Origin: Rhodoplanes roseus
Lineage (GTDB): Bacteria > Pseudomonadota > Alphaproteobacteria > Rhizobiales > Xanthobacteraceae
Reading direction: 5' to 3'
Assembly (NCBI RefSeq): GCF_003258865.1
Contig: NZ_NPEX01000016.1
Coordinates: 1 to 46,073 of the forward strand
DNA: 46,073 nucleotides
Both the position numbers and the translations under genes were made by a program. How positions within the stretch are numbered: position 1 is the first letter of the stretch; each line of letters opens with the position of its first letter. Below are positions 8,352 through 16,846 of the stretch, piece after piece. Below the pieces are notes generated by a model that was not told where the DNA came from, did not search any database, and was given only the letters and a program-made list of their open reading frames with translations.

Positions 8352-10061
8352 CTAGTGGGCGACGGCCTTGTGGGAGCCGATTCCCGTCTCCGAGCGCACG
8401 TTCTGGTGCTCGAAGCCGGCCCGGTCGATCTGCGCCCGTTTGCTGTTGTCGAGCTTGGAGAACAGCCAGATGCCGGCGAACGCTATCGACATCGAGAACA
8501 GCGCCGGATTGTCGTAGGGGAACGGCGCCGTCGCGAACCCGAAGGTCTTCACCCACACGGCCGGGCTCAGGACCACCAGGGCCACGGAGCTGATCAGGCC
8601 GAGCAGGCCGCCGATCAGCACGCCGCGCGTGGTGGTCCCACCCCACAGGATCGACATCAAGAGGACCGGGAAGTTGCAGCTCGCCGCCACTGCGAAGGCG
8701 AGCCCGACCATGAAGGCGACGTTCTGGTTCTCGAAGATGTAGCCGAGAACGATCGCGACGATGCCGATCAGCACGGCCGACACCTTGGAGACGCGGACCT
8801 CGCGGTCCTCCGAGACGCGGCCGCGCGCGATCACCGAGGCGTAGAGGTCGTGGCTGACCGCCGAGGCGCCGGCGAGCGTCAGCCCGGCCACCACGGCCAG
8901 GATGGTGGCGAACGCCACGGCCGAGATGAAGCCGAGGAAGAGCGAGCCGCCGACCGCGTTGGAGAGATGGATCGCCGCCATGTTGGTCCCGCCCAGCAGG
9001 GCCGTGACCTTGTTGTAGGCGCCGTCGGCCCCGACCTTGTAGAAGCTCGGATCGTTCATCAGGAACGTGATGGCGCCGAAGCCGATGATGAAGGTCAGGA
9101 TGTAGAAGTAGCCGATGAAGCCGGTGGCGTAGAACACCGACTTGCGCGCCGCCTTGGCGTCCGACACGGTGAAGAACCGCATCAGGATGTGCGGCAGGCC
9201 GGCCGTGCCGAACATCAAGGCCAAGCCGAGCGACACCGCCGAGACCGGATCGGACACGAGATTGCCGGGCGCCATGATGGAGGCACCCTTCGGGTGGGTC
9301 TCGACCGCCTTCTTGAACAGCGCCTCGGGCGAGAATCCGAACGTGATCAGCACCATCAGGGCCATGAAGCTGGCCCCGCCGAGGAGCAGGCAGGCCTTGA
9401 TGATCTGCACCCAGGTGGTCGCCACCATGCCGCCGAAGGCGACATAGACGATCATCAGGGCGCCGACCACGATCACGGCGTAGAGATAGGGAAGACCGAA
9501 CAGCAGCTCGATCAGCTTGCCGGCGCCGACCATCTGGGCGATCAGGTAGAACGCCACCACGGTGAGCGTGCCGATCGCCGACAGGCTGCGGATCTGGGTC
9601 TGCTCCAGGCGAAACGAGACCACGTCGGCGAACGTGTACTTGCCGAGGTTGCGCAGCCGCTCGGCGATCAGGAACAGGATCACGGGCCAGCCGACCAGCC
9701 AACCGACCGAGTAGATCAGGCCGTCGAAGCCGGACGCGAAGACGAGGCCGGAGATCCCGAGGAACGAGGCGGCCGACATGTAGTCGCCCGCGATGGCGAG
9801 GCCGTTCTGCCCGGCCGTGATGCCGCCGCCCGCGGCGTAGAAGTCCGCTGCCGAGCGCGTGCGTCGCGCTGCCCAATAGGTGATCACCAGCGTCATCGCC
9901 ACGAAGGCGAAGAACATGATGATGGCGGGAAGATTCAGGTTCTGCTTGCCGCCGCCTTCGATGGCGCCGGCGGCCTGCGCCGCATCGGCGAAGCCGGTGA
10001 GAGCCGCGAGCCCGGCGAGGAGGAGCGGACCGGCCGCCTTGAACGTGCGAGCCGTACGCAT
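8352..10061 (-). CDS. actP: Cation/acetate symporter ActP (sodium:solute symporter family)
   Basis: 569 residues from the ATG at 10061. The open frame continues far upstream, but this ATG overlaps the DUF485 stop by one base (TGATG) and begins a signal peptide (residues 1-30, ending AQA) as in E. coli ActP. About 13 hydrophobic helices follow, with the SSS-family features [21 protein letters not shown] and [15 protein letters not shown]. The protein imports acetate and related short monocarboxylates with a cation. It forms an operon with DUF485 (YjcH-like) upstream, and probably with the DUF294 and exonuclease genes downstream. No acetyl-CoA synthetase gene is in the window. Confidence 0.93.
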   Translation of the reverse strand: MRTARTFKAAGPLLLAGLAALTGFADAAQAAGAIEGGGKQNLNLPAIIMFFAFVAMTLVITYWAARRTRSAADFYAAGGGITAGQNGLAIAGDYMSAASFLGISGLVFASGFDGLIYSVGWLVGWPVILFLIAERLRNLGKYTFADVVSFRLEQTQIRSLSAIGTLTVVAFYLIAQMVGAGKLIELLFGLPYLYAVIVVGALMIVYVAFGGMVATTWVQIIKACLLLGGASFMALMVLITFGFSPEALFKKAVETHPKGASIMAPGNLVSDPVSAVSLGLALMFGTAGLPHILMRFFTVSDAKAARKSVFYATGFIGYFYILTFIIGFGAITFLMNDPSFYKVGADGAYNKVTALLGGTNMAAIHLSNAVGGSLFLGFISAVAFATILAVVAGLTLAGASAVSHDLYASVIARGRVSEDREVRVSKVSAVLIGIVAIVLGYIFENQNVAFMVGLAFAVAASCNFPVLLMSILWGGTTTRGVLIGGLLGLISSVALVVLSPAVWVKTFGFATAPFPYDNPALFSMSIAFAGIWLFSKLDNSKRAQIDRAGFEHQNVRSETGIGSHKAVAH

Positions 10062-10366
10062 CACTTCTGCCTCCCGACGATGTTCTGGGTGATGTCGTCG
10101 AACTCGGAGTTGGCCCGGCGCACATAGATGCCGGTCAGCAGGAAGGCCGAGACGATGACGGCGAGGCCCACCGGGATGCCCACGGTGGTCACGCCTGTTC
10201 CAAGACGGATGGCGAGAAGGCTCGGCGCGAAGGCGATCACGGCGATGAAGCCGAAATAGATCACCAGCATCGCCAGGCAGAGCGTCCAGGCGAAGCGCGA
10301 GCGCTTCGAGACGAGCTCCTGGAATTGTGGGTCGTTCTTGATCGAGTCGTACGACGGCGCACTCAC
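10061..10366 (-). CDS. DUF485 (YjcH-like) inner-membrane protein
   Basis: 101 residues from GTG 10366, preceded by GGGGGA. Two transmembrane helices (about 28-50 and 62-85) are joined by a short loop; the N-terminal motif [12 protein letters not shown] is typical of DUF485. The gene precedes actP with a one-base overlap, the same arrangement as yjcH-actP in enterobacteria. It is presumed to be a small accessory or assembly partner of the symporter; no enzymatic motif is present. Confidence 0.92.
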   Translation of the reverse strand: MSAPSYDSIKNDPQFQELVSKRSRFAWTLCLAMLVIYFGFIAVIAFAPSLLAIRLGTGVTTVGIPVGLAVIVSAFLLTGIYVRRANSEFDDITQNIVGRQK

Positions 10367-10793
10367 GGCGTCCCCCTTGGTGTCGAGCCTCCCGCTCCGA
10401 CTTCGGCCGTCTTTTTTTTACGGCTCTCGTCTTGGGTGGCACGATAGTGAGGGCGACCAGACGACGCAATCCGACCAAAGACGCACCAAGGACTGTTCGG
10501 CCGCCATTCGGCGACGAGCGCGTGGGCGGCCGCCCGGGTGGGGCGGCGCCGACGCGATGCAGCAATTCCGAGGCTGACTGGGCAAGACCTTGAGGCTGCT
10601 CGTCTTCCTGCGTCGGGGACGGGCTGCGGCGCTTTAGCGCGACCGTTCCGGTCCGGTTCGCCTGGACATGGGGCGATGCCTTCCTCAAATCTTCTCTCGT
10701 CGATCCGGGCCCCTCTGACGGCGCCGTTGCCGTGATGTCGGATCTTTCACCTGTCGCCCCTTCTCGCGAGACGGCGACATCTGGAGGATTGCG
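10367..10793. other. Divergent intergenic region between DUF485-actP and terC
   Basis: About 430 bp without a credible gene. It must hold the promoters of both flanking genes. Near the actP side is a run of eight T residues (about 10411-10419) bracketed by GCCGT and ACGGC. Near terC is the leader with two mutually exclusive hairpins (10734-10781). I found no EcfG motif and no convincing sigma-54 site. Confidence 0.5.
10734..10781 (+). promoter_or_regulatory. Candidate switching leader before terC (two competing hairpins)
   Basis: TGTCGCC (10752-10758) pairs perfectly with GGCGACA (10773-10779), ending 3 nt before the GGAGG of terC. The same 3' segment, CGACATC (10775-10781), also pairs perfectly with GATGTCG (10734-10740), so the two stems exclude each other. 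The geometry is that of a translational switch. It does not show the conserved loops of the yybP-ykoY manganese riboswitch that I would recognise. Confidence 0.4.
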
Positions 10794-11831
10794 ATGGATG
10801 CACCGCTCGGAAGCTCGACCCTTCACACCCTCGCCGCAGAGGCCTGGAGCGCCGACCTGCTCGGCAAGCCCGCCTGGGCCTGGCTGGGGTTTCTCGGCAT
10901 CGTCGTGGTGCTGCTGGCCGTCGATCTCGGCGTTCTCCACCGGAAGGCGCGTGAGATCCGGGCGCGGGAAAGCCTCCTGCTGTCGGCCGCCTATATCCTG
11001 ATCGCGCTCGCGTTCGGCACCTGGGTGTGGTCCGGCATGGGGTCCGAAGCCGGGATCGCCTGGATGACCGGCTTCGTCGTCGAGAAGACGCTGGCGCTCG
11101 ACAATGTCTTCGTCATCTCGCTGATCTTCGCGACGCTGGCGGTCCCGCCGCGTCTGCAGCACCGCGTGCTGTTCTACGGCATCCTCGGCGTCATCGTGCT
11201 GCGCGCCGTGATGATCGGGCTCGGCACCGCGATCGTGTCGCAGTTCTCCTGGGTGCTGTTCCTGTTCGGCGCAATCCTGATCGCCACTGGCATCAAGATG
11301 CTGGTGGTGGCCGATAATCCCTCCGCCTGGGTCGACAATGCGGTGATGCGGTGGATGCACAGGCATCTGCGGGTCACGCGCGAGCTCGCCGACGACCGCT
11401 TCTTCGTGCGGCGCGCGGCGACGGCCGGCGGCAGCCCGGTTCTCTTCGCGACGCCGCTGTTCGTTGCCCTGGTGCTGATCGAGTTCGCCGATCTCGTCTT
11501 CGCGGTCGACAGCGTGCCGGCGATCCTCGCCATCACGACCGACCCCTACATCGTCTACACCTCCAACATCTTCGCCGTCCTCGGTCTGCGCGCGCTCTAC
11601 TTCGCGCTGGCCGCCAGCGTGCACCGTTTCCGCTACCTCAAATACGCGCTCTCGCTGGTGCTCGTGTTCATCGGTGCGAAGATTTTCTGGAACCAGATCG
11701 TCGGCAAGGTCGATCCGCTCGTCTCGCTCGGCGTCACGGCGGCGCTGCTCGCCGGCGGCGTGATCGTGTCGGTCTGGAAGACCCGCGGCGAGGCTCCGGC
11801 CCTCGAGGCCGATGCGAAGCGTGCGTCCTGA
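10794..11831 (+). CDS. TerC/Alx family integral membrane protein
   Basis: 345 residues from ATG 10794, with TGGAGG 6 nt upstream. Eight or nine hydrophobic helices, with the family signatures [16 protein letters not shown] (about residues 98-113) and [14 protein letters not shown] (about 228-241), whose acidic residues are inside the membrane. E. coli Alx and relatives export manganese or respond to pH and redox stress; TerC proper accompanies tellurite-resistance genes, none of which are nearby. Manganese efflux or metalation of exported proteins is therefore the best guess. Monocistronic by context: the downstream methylase gene converges. Confidence 0.92.
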   Translation: MDAPLGSSTLHTLAAEAWSADLLGKPAWAWLGFLGIVVVLLAVDLGVLHRKAREIRARESLLLSAAYILIALAFGTWVWSGMGSEAGIAWMTGFVVEKTLALDNVFVISLIFATLAVPPRLQHRVLFYGILGVIVLRAVMIGLGTAIVSQFSWVLFLFGAILIATGIKMLVVADNPSAWVDNAVMRWMHRHLRVTRELADDRFFVRRAATAGGSPVLFATPLFVALVLIEFADLVFAVDSVPAILAITTDPYIVYTSNIFAVLGLRALYFALAASVHRFRYLKYALSLVLVFIGAKIFWNQIVGKVDPLVSLGVTAALLAGGVIVSVWKTRGEAPALEADAKRAS

Positions 11832-11954
11832 TTCCCGCACCCGCGACTCCATCGGACAGCGTCCGCCACCCAGGAGACAGCGTCCTCTGGCACGGCCGCG
11901 GCCTTTCGCCGGCCGGCTCGGGCGGCGACGCCGCCGCGGCGGCGTAGCGCGCCG

Positions 11955-12611
11955 CTACTCGGCCGGCAGCCCGGCGCGGGAGTGATTGGCGTAGGTCGCC
12001 CAGGTCGGCGCGTAGCCCGCGTCGGCCTGGTTGCCCCAGGTGGTCCAGCCGGGCCGGGTGCCGCGGGCGAACAGCTCGAGATAGGGCCCCGGCGAGCACG
12101 CCTCGATCAGGGTGTACTGCTCGTCGGGCTTTCGCGAGTGCTCCCGCTTGCGGGTGGCGAGCAGGTTCACCTGGCGGCGGCCGGCCGCCAGCGTCCGGGC
12201 GTTGCGGCCGCGGACGCCGAAAAGAATCAGCTCGGTGACGTTGCGAAAGTAGAATCCGACGCCGCGGCCGTCCGAGCCGCCGTCCTTGCGGACCTTGTGC
12301 CAGACGAGGTTCGACTTGTAGGTGAAGCCCCAGGCTCGCATCACGGCGAGTCCTTCGGGCAGCAGCGCGTTGGGGACCCAGAGATAGAGATGGGCCGTCG
12401 GCGCGGCGAGCGCCTCCACGGGCAGCGCCTGGATCTCCGGCAGGGTCAGCGTGCCGTAGCGCGACAGCCGCCGATGCTCCGGCGCCATCTTGCCGGTGCG
12501 GTTGACGAACTGCCACGGCGGGTCGGCCAGGATGGTGGCGAACCGGCCGCCGGCCGCGAAGGCCGCGAGATCGGCCGCGGCGGCACTCGGAGGGATCTGC
12601 GGGAGAGTCAT
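11955..12611 (-). CDS. MT-A70 family adenine DNA methyltransferase (orphan)
   Basis: 218 residues; the ATG at 12611 has GAGG 8 nt upstream. The catalytic DPPW motif is at residues 30-33 and the AdoMet-binding region lies near the C-terminus (about EACSPGPYLELFARG). A Lys/Arg-rich central stretch (KRE, RKPD) may contact nucleic acid. The family includes N6-adenine methylases of phage and bacterial chromosomes as well as RNA methylases. No restriction endonuclease gene is adjacent, so it is either an orphan epigenetic methylase or of phage origin. Target sequence unknown. Confidence 0.88.
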   Translation of the reverse strand: MTLPQIPPSAAAADLAAFAAGGRFATILADPPWQFVNRTGKMAPEHRRLSRYGTLTLPEIQALPVEALAAPTAHLYLWVPNALLPEGLAVMRAWGFTYKSNLVWHKVRKDGGSDGRGVGFYFRNVTELILFGVRGRNARTLAAGRRQVNLLATRKREHSRKPDEQYTLIEACSPGPYLELFARGTRPGWTTWGNQADAGYAPTWATYANHSRAGLPAE

Positions 12612-12813
12612 CCGGCGAACCTCGGCTCGGCTGCGCGGCGGCGGCGAACGACGGGCCGGCGCAGTGGATGTCGGCTGCCGGTCGTGTTCTCATACCCCGG
12701 CTCGCCTCGGCCGCGCCAGGGCGGCATGGTCCGAGCGACCACCGCCATGGCTCTCCGGGTCGTCTCGGAGTAGGATAGTGGGCGATCGCCCATCCTCCGC
12801 GAGGGAGGCGCCG

Positions 12814-13233
12814 ATGTCGCCGGAGCCGCTGCTGACCTTGTTCCGAAACGCCGCCCTGTTCTGGCTTCTGCTGTTCGCCATCGCGTTCGCCAACGGCGCG
12901 TTTCGCGAGATCGCGCTGGTGCCGTTCCTGGGATCCGATGCGCTGCCGGTGTCGGGTGTCACCGGCATCCTCCTGATGGGAGTGGCCATCGCGTCTTTCG
13001 TCCGGGCGGTGCGTCCCGGCTTCGGGGCGGCGTTCGGCATCGGGGCGATGTGGCTCGTCCTGACGCTCGCCGCGGAGGCCGTGCTGGTGGTGGCGAGCGG
13101 AAAGCCGGTCCGCGCGGTGGCGGAGGCGTTTTCGGGCAGTGCGGTCGCGGAGGGCGATCTGTTCGCACCCTTGGTGGTGTTCGTGGCGTTGTCGCCGCCC
13201 GTGTTCACCCTGCTGCGCAGCCCGATTCCCTGA
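12814..13233 (+). CDS. Small integral membrane protein, unknown function
   Basis: 139 residues from ATG 12814, with GAGGGAGG 5 nt upstream. Four hydrophobic segments can be seen (about 12-30, 45-62, 70-92 and 113-132). No catalytic motif or family signature is recognised. It diverges from the methylase gene across about 200 bp that must hold both promoters. The strong binding site and four clean helices make it a real gene; function unknown. Confidence 0.7.
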   Translation: MSPEPLLTLFRNAALFWLLLFAIAFANGAFREIALVPFLGSDALPVSGVTGILLMGVAIASFVRAVRPGFGAAFGIGAMWLVLTLAAEAVLVVASGKPVRAVAEAFSGSAVAEGDLFAPLVVFVALSPPVFTLLRSPIP

Positions 13234-13346
13234 CGATGCCTGCCGGGTTCGCGGGGCCGCTTCCGGGCTGCCTCGATCGGGCCCCACTCGCCGGCAAAAA
13301 GCCGCTATCATCGCAACGAATCTGTTCCCGAGTATCGAGGCCCGTC

Positions 13347-14195
13347 ATGATCGTCCGCCCGTTCCGCCTCTCGCCGACCGCGAGCCTTGTGGCCGCCAGC
13401 CTGATCGGCATCTCGTCCGTCGCGGTCGCACAGGTCCAGCTCGAGGATCGCTGGCCGGCGCCGACCCAGCAGATGGAGCAGCGTGCCCCGGCGGCGACCG
13501 AGGCGCCCGCCGAGGGGCAGCCGGCCGCCAAGCCGCGCGCGGCCCGTAAGCCGAAGCCGGCCCCGACACCCGCGGCCGAAGGCGCCGACCCGGCGGTCGC
13601 TCCGGCGCCGCGCGCCGCGGCAGCCAAGCCGGCCGCCGCGCCTGCGGGTGCGCCCAAAGCGATCGCCTGCTCGGGGGTGTTCGCCAAGTCCTCGAATCAC
13701 CTCGCCCTGGCCTCGACGTTCAACGACAAGAACGTCACCTTCACGGAGGTCGACGGACCGGAGGGCAGCAAGCTCAACGCGACCGTCCTGTTCCCGGACG
13801 ATCCGAAACGGCGGCTCGAGGTCTTGTGGCAGAACGAGGCGGCGCGCAGCGACACGGCCCTGATCGTCGTCACGGGCGGGTCGACCTGGACCGGGCCGAA
13901 GGGCCTGAAGCTCGGGCTCGGCCTCGCGGCGCTCGAGAAGATCAACGGGAAGCCGTTCAAGCTGAAAGGCTTCGACCAGGACGACGGTGGCAGCGTCGTC
14001 GACTGGCAGGGCGGTGCCCTGGCGTCGCTTCCGGGCGGCTGCAGCGTCGGCCTGCGCTTCGCCCCCGATCCCAAGGCGACCGAGGCCGCCAAGGCCCAGG
14101 CGGCCGGCAAGGAGTTCGTCTCCACGGACGCCGCCCTCAAGGGCGTGAAGCCCGTGGTGGCGGAAATCCTCTTCGGCTATCCGCAGTCGCCTTGA
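13347..14195 (+). CDS. Secreted Pro/Ala-rich hypothetical protein
   Basis: 282 residues from ATG 13347 with CGAGG 6 nt upstream; the open frame is longer but this start begins a clear Sec signal (residues 1-28, cleavage after VAVA). A low-complexity Ala/Pro/Lys linker spans about residues 45-102. The globular C-terminal part (about 105-280) has two cysteines (CSGV and GGCSVG) that could form a disulfide in the periplasm. No enzymatic motif is seen. Likely an envelope or periplasmic protein; no named family recognised. It converges with the DUF2892-like gene 14 nt away. Confidence 0.72.
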   Translation: MIVRPFRLSPTASLVAASLIGISSVAVAQVQLEDRWPAPTQQMEQRAPAATEAPAEGQPAAKPRAARKPKPAPTPAAEGADPAVAPAPRAAAAKPAAAPAGAPKAIACSGVFAKSSNHLALASTFNDKNVTFTEVDGPEGSKLNATVLFPDDPKRRLEVLWQNEAARSDTALIVVTGGSTWTGPKGLKLGLGLAALEKINGKPFKLKGFDQDDGGSVVDWQGGALASLPGGCSVGLRFAPDPKATEAAKAQAAGKEFVSTDAALKGVKPVVAEILFGYPQSP

Positions 14196-14208
14196 GCGGC
14201 AGGGCGGC

Positions 14209-14775
14209 TCAGGCCGGCTTCGGCACGGTCGGCGGCGACGCCGTCGCCTTCACGGCGCCCGGAGCCGGGACCGGAGATCCGGTGCCGGCGAACGGGCCTG
14301 ACCGCGCCGCCTGCAGGGCCGCGCGCGCCCGGGCCGCCGAATCGCCGTCCTTCGCCACGGTGGCGTAGTCCCCCCGCAGCGCCTTCAGGGCGTTGCGCTC
14401 GACGTCGATCTCGCGGGCCGTGCGGAATCCCATCCGGCGCATCACCGGGAGCGGCGGGCACCACCCCTGGGTCGCGTGCTGCAGCAGGAAGCCGCCGACC
14501 AGCGCCGGCAGGACGAACCAGCCACCGCCGCGCGTGAGGGCGAGCAGCGAGCCGGTCAGGCCTACCGCCGCGGCGTTCGCCTGCAGGGCGCGCTCGATGT
14601 CCCATTCGGCGTCGAGGCTGCGCAGCCGCATCGGAATCTCGTCGGGATGCTCCGCGTAGAAGAGGATGTTGCGCTCGATCTGGCGGTCGATCGCGGCGTT
14701 GATCTCGGCGTCGGTCATGCGGCGCACGCGCTGCGGCGTACCCGGGAGCGTCGCGGTGTTGGGACGAATCGTCAT
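14209..14775 (-). CDS. DUF2892-like membrane-associated hypothetical protein
   Basis: 188 residues from ATG 14775. An acidic N-terminal helix with RQIERNILFYAEHPDEIP is followed by a hydrophobic hairpin (about 70-105, GLTGSLLALTRGGGWF then VLPALVGGFLLQ) and a motif GWCPPLPVMRRMGFRT. The hairpin plus this GWCP/LPVMR region resembles the YgaP-like DUF2892 membrane segment. The C-terminus is Ala/Pro-rich. Function unknown; lies between a secreted protein gene (convergent) and DUF1236 gene 1. Confidence 0.7.
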   Translation of the reverse strand: MTIRPNTATLPGTPQRVRRMTDAEINAAIDRQIERNILFYAEHPDEIPMRLRSLDAEWDIERALQANAAAVGLTGSLLALTRGGGWFVLPALVGGFLLQHATQGWCPPLPVMRRMGFRTAREIDVERNALKALRGDYATVAKDGDSAARARAALQAARSGPFAGTGSPVPAPGAVKATASPPTVPKPA

Positions 14776-14869
14776 CGGGGGTGTCCGGCTTCTTCTGTGA
14801 TCGACAGGGCGATGCGGCGGGTTCTCGGCCCCGCCGCACTGGTGGATCGACGCTGGTCGCGGCGCGCCG

Positions 14870-15751
14870 TCAGCGCGTCACGTCGGCCACAACGGTGCCG
14901 GTCGTCGGCTCGACCAGCAGCACGCGGCCGTTGACGACGGCGTAGCCGTAGCCGCGGGCCTGCGGCACCTGCGCCACCACGCGGCTCGGCACCGGCGCCA
15001 GCGTCACGGCCTCGGGCACCACCGAGCCGACCGTCCAGGTGACCGGCCGGGGCTCCGGCGCGGCCGCGTAACCGGAATAGCCGGGAGCCCAGGCGCTCGC
15101 GCCGTAGGGCTGGGCGTAGGTCGGCGTCACCCGTTCGAGCAGCGCCGGATCGTAGGACTGCTGCTGCCCCAGCGTCCGATAGACGACGGCCCGCTGCGCC
15201 GGAGCGAGGGCCAGCGGCTCCGTCGTCACCCGCCGCGCCACGGTGCGGCTGCTGCGCGTGGTGCGGGTGGGCTCCGGCTCGACGGCACGGGCCATGATCG
15301 GCGGCGTGCCGCGCCGGACGGTGCGAACCGGCGGCGGGACCGGGTCGTCGACCGATTCCTCGACCACCACCGTGCTGGTCGTCTCCGTCGCCACGGGAGC
15401 CGGCGCATAGGGCCGAACGTCGACCGTGCCGCCGATCGGCGCGGACGGGGCGACGGTCACGTAGCCGGGCGAGGCGGCATAGGCGGGCGTCCAGGCGGGT
15501 GCCGGCGTCCAGCTCTGGACATAGGTCTCGCCGGACGGGCCGTAGGTCGGGAACACCGGAGTGGTCGAGACGACCGGCGGCGCCATGGTCTGCAGCGGCC
15601 GGCGCGTCACCGTGATGCCGTCCGGCCCACGCGTGATCAGCGTCTCGACCGGCTCGTTCGACACCTCGCGCGAGATGATGGTCTGGGCGCTCGCGGCAGC
15701 GGTGCCGGTCAAGAGGGCGAGGCCGACGGCGAGCATGCGGGTTGCGGTTAT
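14870..15751 (-). CDS. DUF1236 secreted protein 1 (possible ATA start)
   Basis: About 293 residues if translation begins at the ATA codon 15751-15749, or 288 from the ATG at 15736. GGAGAG lies 5 nt before the ATA but 20 nt before the ATG, and starting at ATA restores an Arg-containing n-region to an otherwise truncated signal peptide (ending ASAQ). The middle is Pro/Thr/Ser-rich and Tyr-rich. The C-terminal 55 residues form a DUF1236 module: VVPEAVTLAPVP, then a strand ending VNGRVLLVEP and TVVADV. DUF1236 proteins are periplasmic or outer proteins of Hyphomicrobiales with no known activity. An exact EcfG promoter lies about 30 nt upstream. Confidence 0.8.
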   Translation of the reverse strand: MTATRMLAVGLALLTGTAAASAQTIISREVSNEPVETLITRGPDGITVTRRPLQTMAPPVVSTTPVFPTYGPSGETYVQSWTPAPAWTPAYAASPGYVTVAPSAPIGGTVDVRPYAPAPVATETTSTVVVEESVDDPVPPPVRTVRRGTPPIMARAVEPEPTRTTRSSRTVARRVTTEPLALAPAQRAVVYRTLGQQQSYDPALLERVTPTYAQPYGASAWAPGYSGYAAAPEPRPVTWTVGSVVPEAVTLAPVPSRVVAQVPQARGYGYAVVNGRVLLVEPTTGTVVADVTR

Positions 15752-15784
15752 GCAGTCTCTCCGGTGCTGGAAACAGTACAACCC

Positions 15785-15809
15785 AACGCGGTCTTCTCCG
15801 CCCCGTTCC
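15785..15809 (-). promoter_or_regulatory. EcfG-type promoter of DUF1236 gene 1
   Basis: Minus strand: GGAAC (15809-15805), 16 bp, CGTT (15788-15785). Exact consensus match. Transcription would begin about 25 nt upstream of the ATA codon discussed for the gene. Confidence 0.75.
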
Positions 15810-15844
15810 GGCATACCGCCACACGGCTGCGTGAGCGGTCGGAC

Positions 15845-15869
15845 GGATCCCCGAATTGCGACGATCGTT
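15845..15869 (+). promoter_or_regulatory. Weak EcfG-like promoter before the helical hypothetical gene
   Basis: GGATC-N16-CGTT, one mismatch in the -35 box. Predicted start would leave a leader of about 160 nt before the ATG at 16039. Reported as a possibility only. Confidence 0.25.
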
Positions 15870-16038
15870 CGACGCGAACGGGGCAGCAAACGCCCCATAA
15901 CGGCCGCGACGACGTCAAATTGGGCTGAGCAAATCGTGTCGATTGCGTGCCGCATGCCGATCCCGATGGGGACGCCGCGAGGCGGTCGGGGCGGCAGGCC
16001 GCAACGGGGACGAGTTTCAAACCAGGAGTACGGGGAGA

Positions 16039-16422
16039 ATGACCATCACCACCCAGGCGCCGCTGCAGCCGCAGGACGACGTCGATGCCGCCGCGACCTC
16101 GTTCGAGGGCGAGATCCGTGAGTTCGTCCGGCGCGACTTCACGCCGGTGCGGCGCTCCAACGACACCGGCTCGGGCGAGTTCGCCGCGAGCAACATCTCG
16201 ACGCTGGTGCAGCGGGTCGCCGGCACGTCGCTCGCCGAGATCGAGAACCTGATCGGCGAGCTGCAGACGCTGCGCGACTACATCGCCAGCGAGGGCGAGC
16301 GGGTTCAGCGCGAGCTCGCCGGCTATGCCCAGCTCAACCAGGCGGCCATGACCTCGACCCGCATCATCGCGGAGAGCATGTCGAAGTGGAAGACGACCGT
16401 CGACGAGACCAAGACGGCGTGA
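16039..16422 (+). CDS. Small helical cytoplasmic protein, unknown function
   Basis: 127 residues from ATG 16039 with GGGGAGA just upstream. No signal peptide or membrane segment. The central and C-terminal parts (about 58-120) read as amphipathic helix with heptad-like spacing (IENLIGELQTLRDYI), somewhat like a phasin or small coiled-coil protein, but no family is recognised with confidence. The last codons and stop are copied in a 14-bp tandem duplication. Confidence 0.7.
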   Translation: MTITTQAPLQPQDDVDAAATSFEGEIREFVRRDFTPVRRSNDTGSGEFAASNISTLVQRVAGTSLAEIENLIGELQTLRDYIASEGERVQRELAGYAQLNQAAMTSTRIIAESMSKWKTTVDETKTA

Positions 16423-16434
16423 CCAAGACGGCGT
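16407..16434. repeat. 14-bp perfect tandem duplication spanning a stop codon
   Basis: GACCAAGACGGCGT occurs at 16407-16420 and again at 16421-16434. The stop codon TGA (16420-16422) is formed at the junction of the two copies, and a second TGA follows the repeat. Confidence 0.9.
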
Positions 16435-16582
16435 GACGGATCGGCCGCGCCGGCCGACGATTGCGATGCCCGGTATCGTTCCGGGCATCGCCGTGTCTCA
16501 TGAGCGTCGCGATCGCCGGCGGCGGCCCGTCGCGGCGATGCGTCGGTGGCGCCGGACATTGTCCGAGCGAGCCGAAGCCGGG

Positions 16583-16845
16583 TCAGCCACGTCCCGATTT
16601 ATTCAGATCCAGCTTGGACTTGAGCGCATCGATGCGCTTCGACGCTTCGGCCTTGGTCAGGTCCGACGCGAAGGCGTCGGGATCGTGCGCCTGTTCCGAC
16701 AGGGTCTTCAGATAGGACGCCTCGCGCCCGTCATCGGCTCGTCGCCGGACACCCAGTCGCTCGGGTCCTTCTCGGTGTTGCCGGGCGGATTGGGGTCGCG
16801 CTTGGGATCCTCGGTCGCCGTGTCGTCGGACGGGGTCTTCGCCAT
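16583..16845 (-). pseudogene. DUF3072 family protein, broken by a one-base frameshift
   Basis: The ATG at 16845 has an excellent GGAGGAG site and lies one base after the DUF1236 gene 2 stop. Frame 1 reads SDWVSGDEPMTGA (about residues 29-41) then shifts near 16721-16724 and stops at TGA within a few codons. One base missing there restores YLKTLSEQA and DLTKAEASKRIDALK, ending at a stop at 16585-16583. These two halves are the DUF3072 signature (small helical proteins common in alphaproteobacteria and actinobacteria). With the missing base restored, the protein would be 87 residues. Either a genuine pseudogene or a sequencing error in a C/G-rich stretch. Confidence 0.8.
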
Positions 16846-16846
16846 T

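Larger units (their letters stand above)
15752..16038. other. Divergent intergenic region between DUF1236 gene 1 and the helical hypothetical gene
   Basis: About 290 bp. It contains the EcfG promoter firing leftward (15785-15809). Facing right is a near-match, GGATC (15845-15849), 16 bp, CGTT (15866-15869), with one base off the -35 consensus. Nothing else distinct is visible. Confidence 0.5.

Noticed and set aside
10430-10455. TGGCAC sequence suggestive of a sigma-54 promoter near terC
   Set aside because: The -12 element GC is not at the required spacing and the site would leave a leader of over 300 nt.
10700-10793. yybP-ykoY manganese riboswitch before terC
   Set aside because: The conserved loop sequences of that riboswitch are not recognisable; only generic competing hairpins are seen.
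8352-11852. A continuous minus-strand frame of 1166 codons that could be read as a fusion with ActP at its end
   Set aside because: The part above 10061 is antisense to terC and DUF485 lies in another frame with a one-base overlap; the ATG at 10061 starts a normal signal peptide, so there is no fusion.
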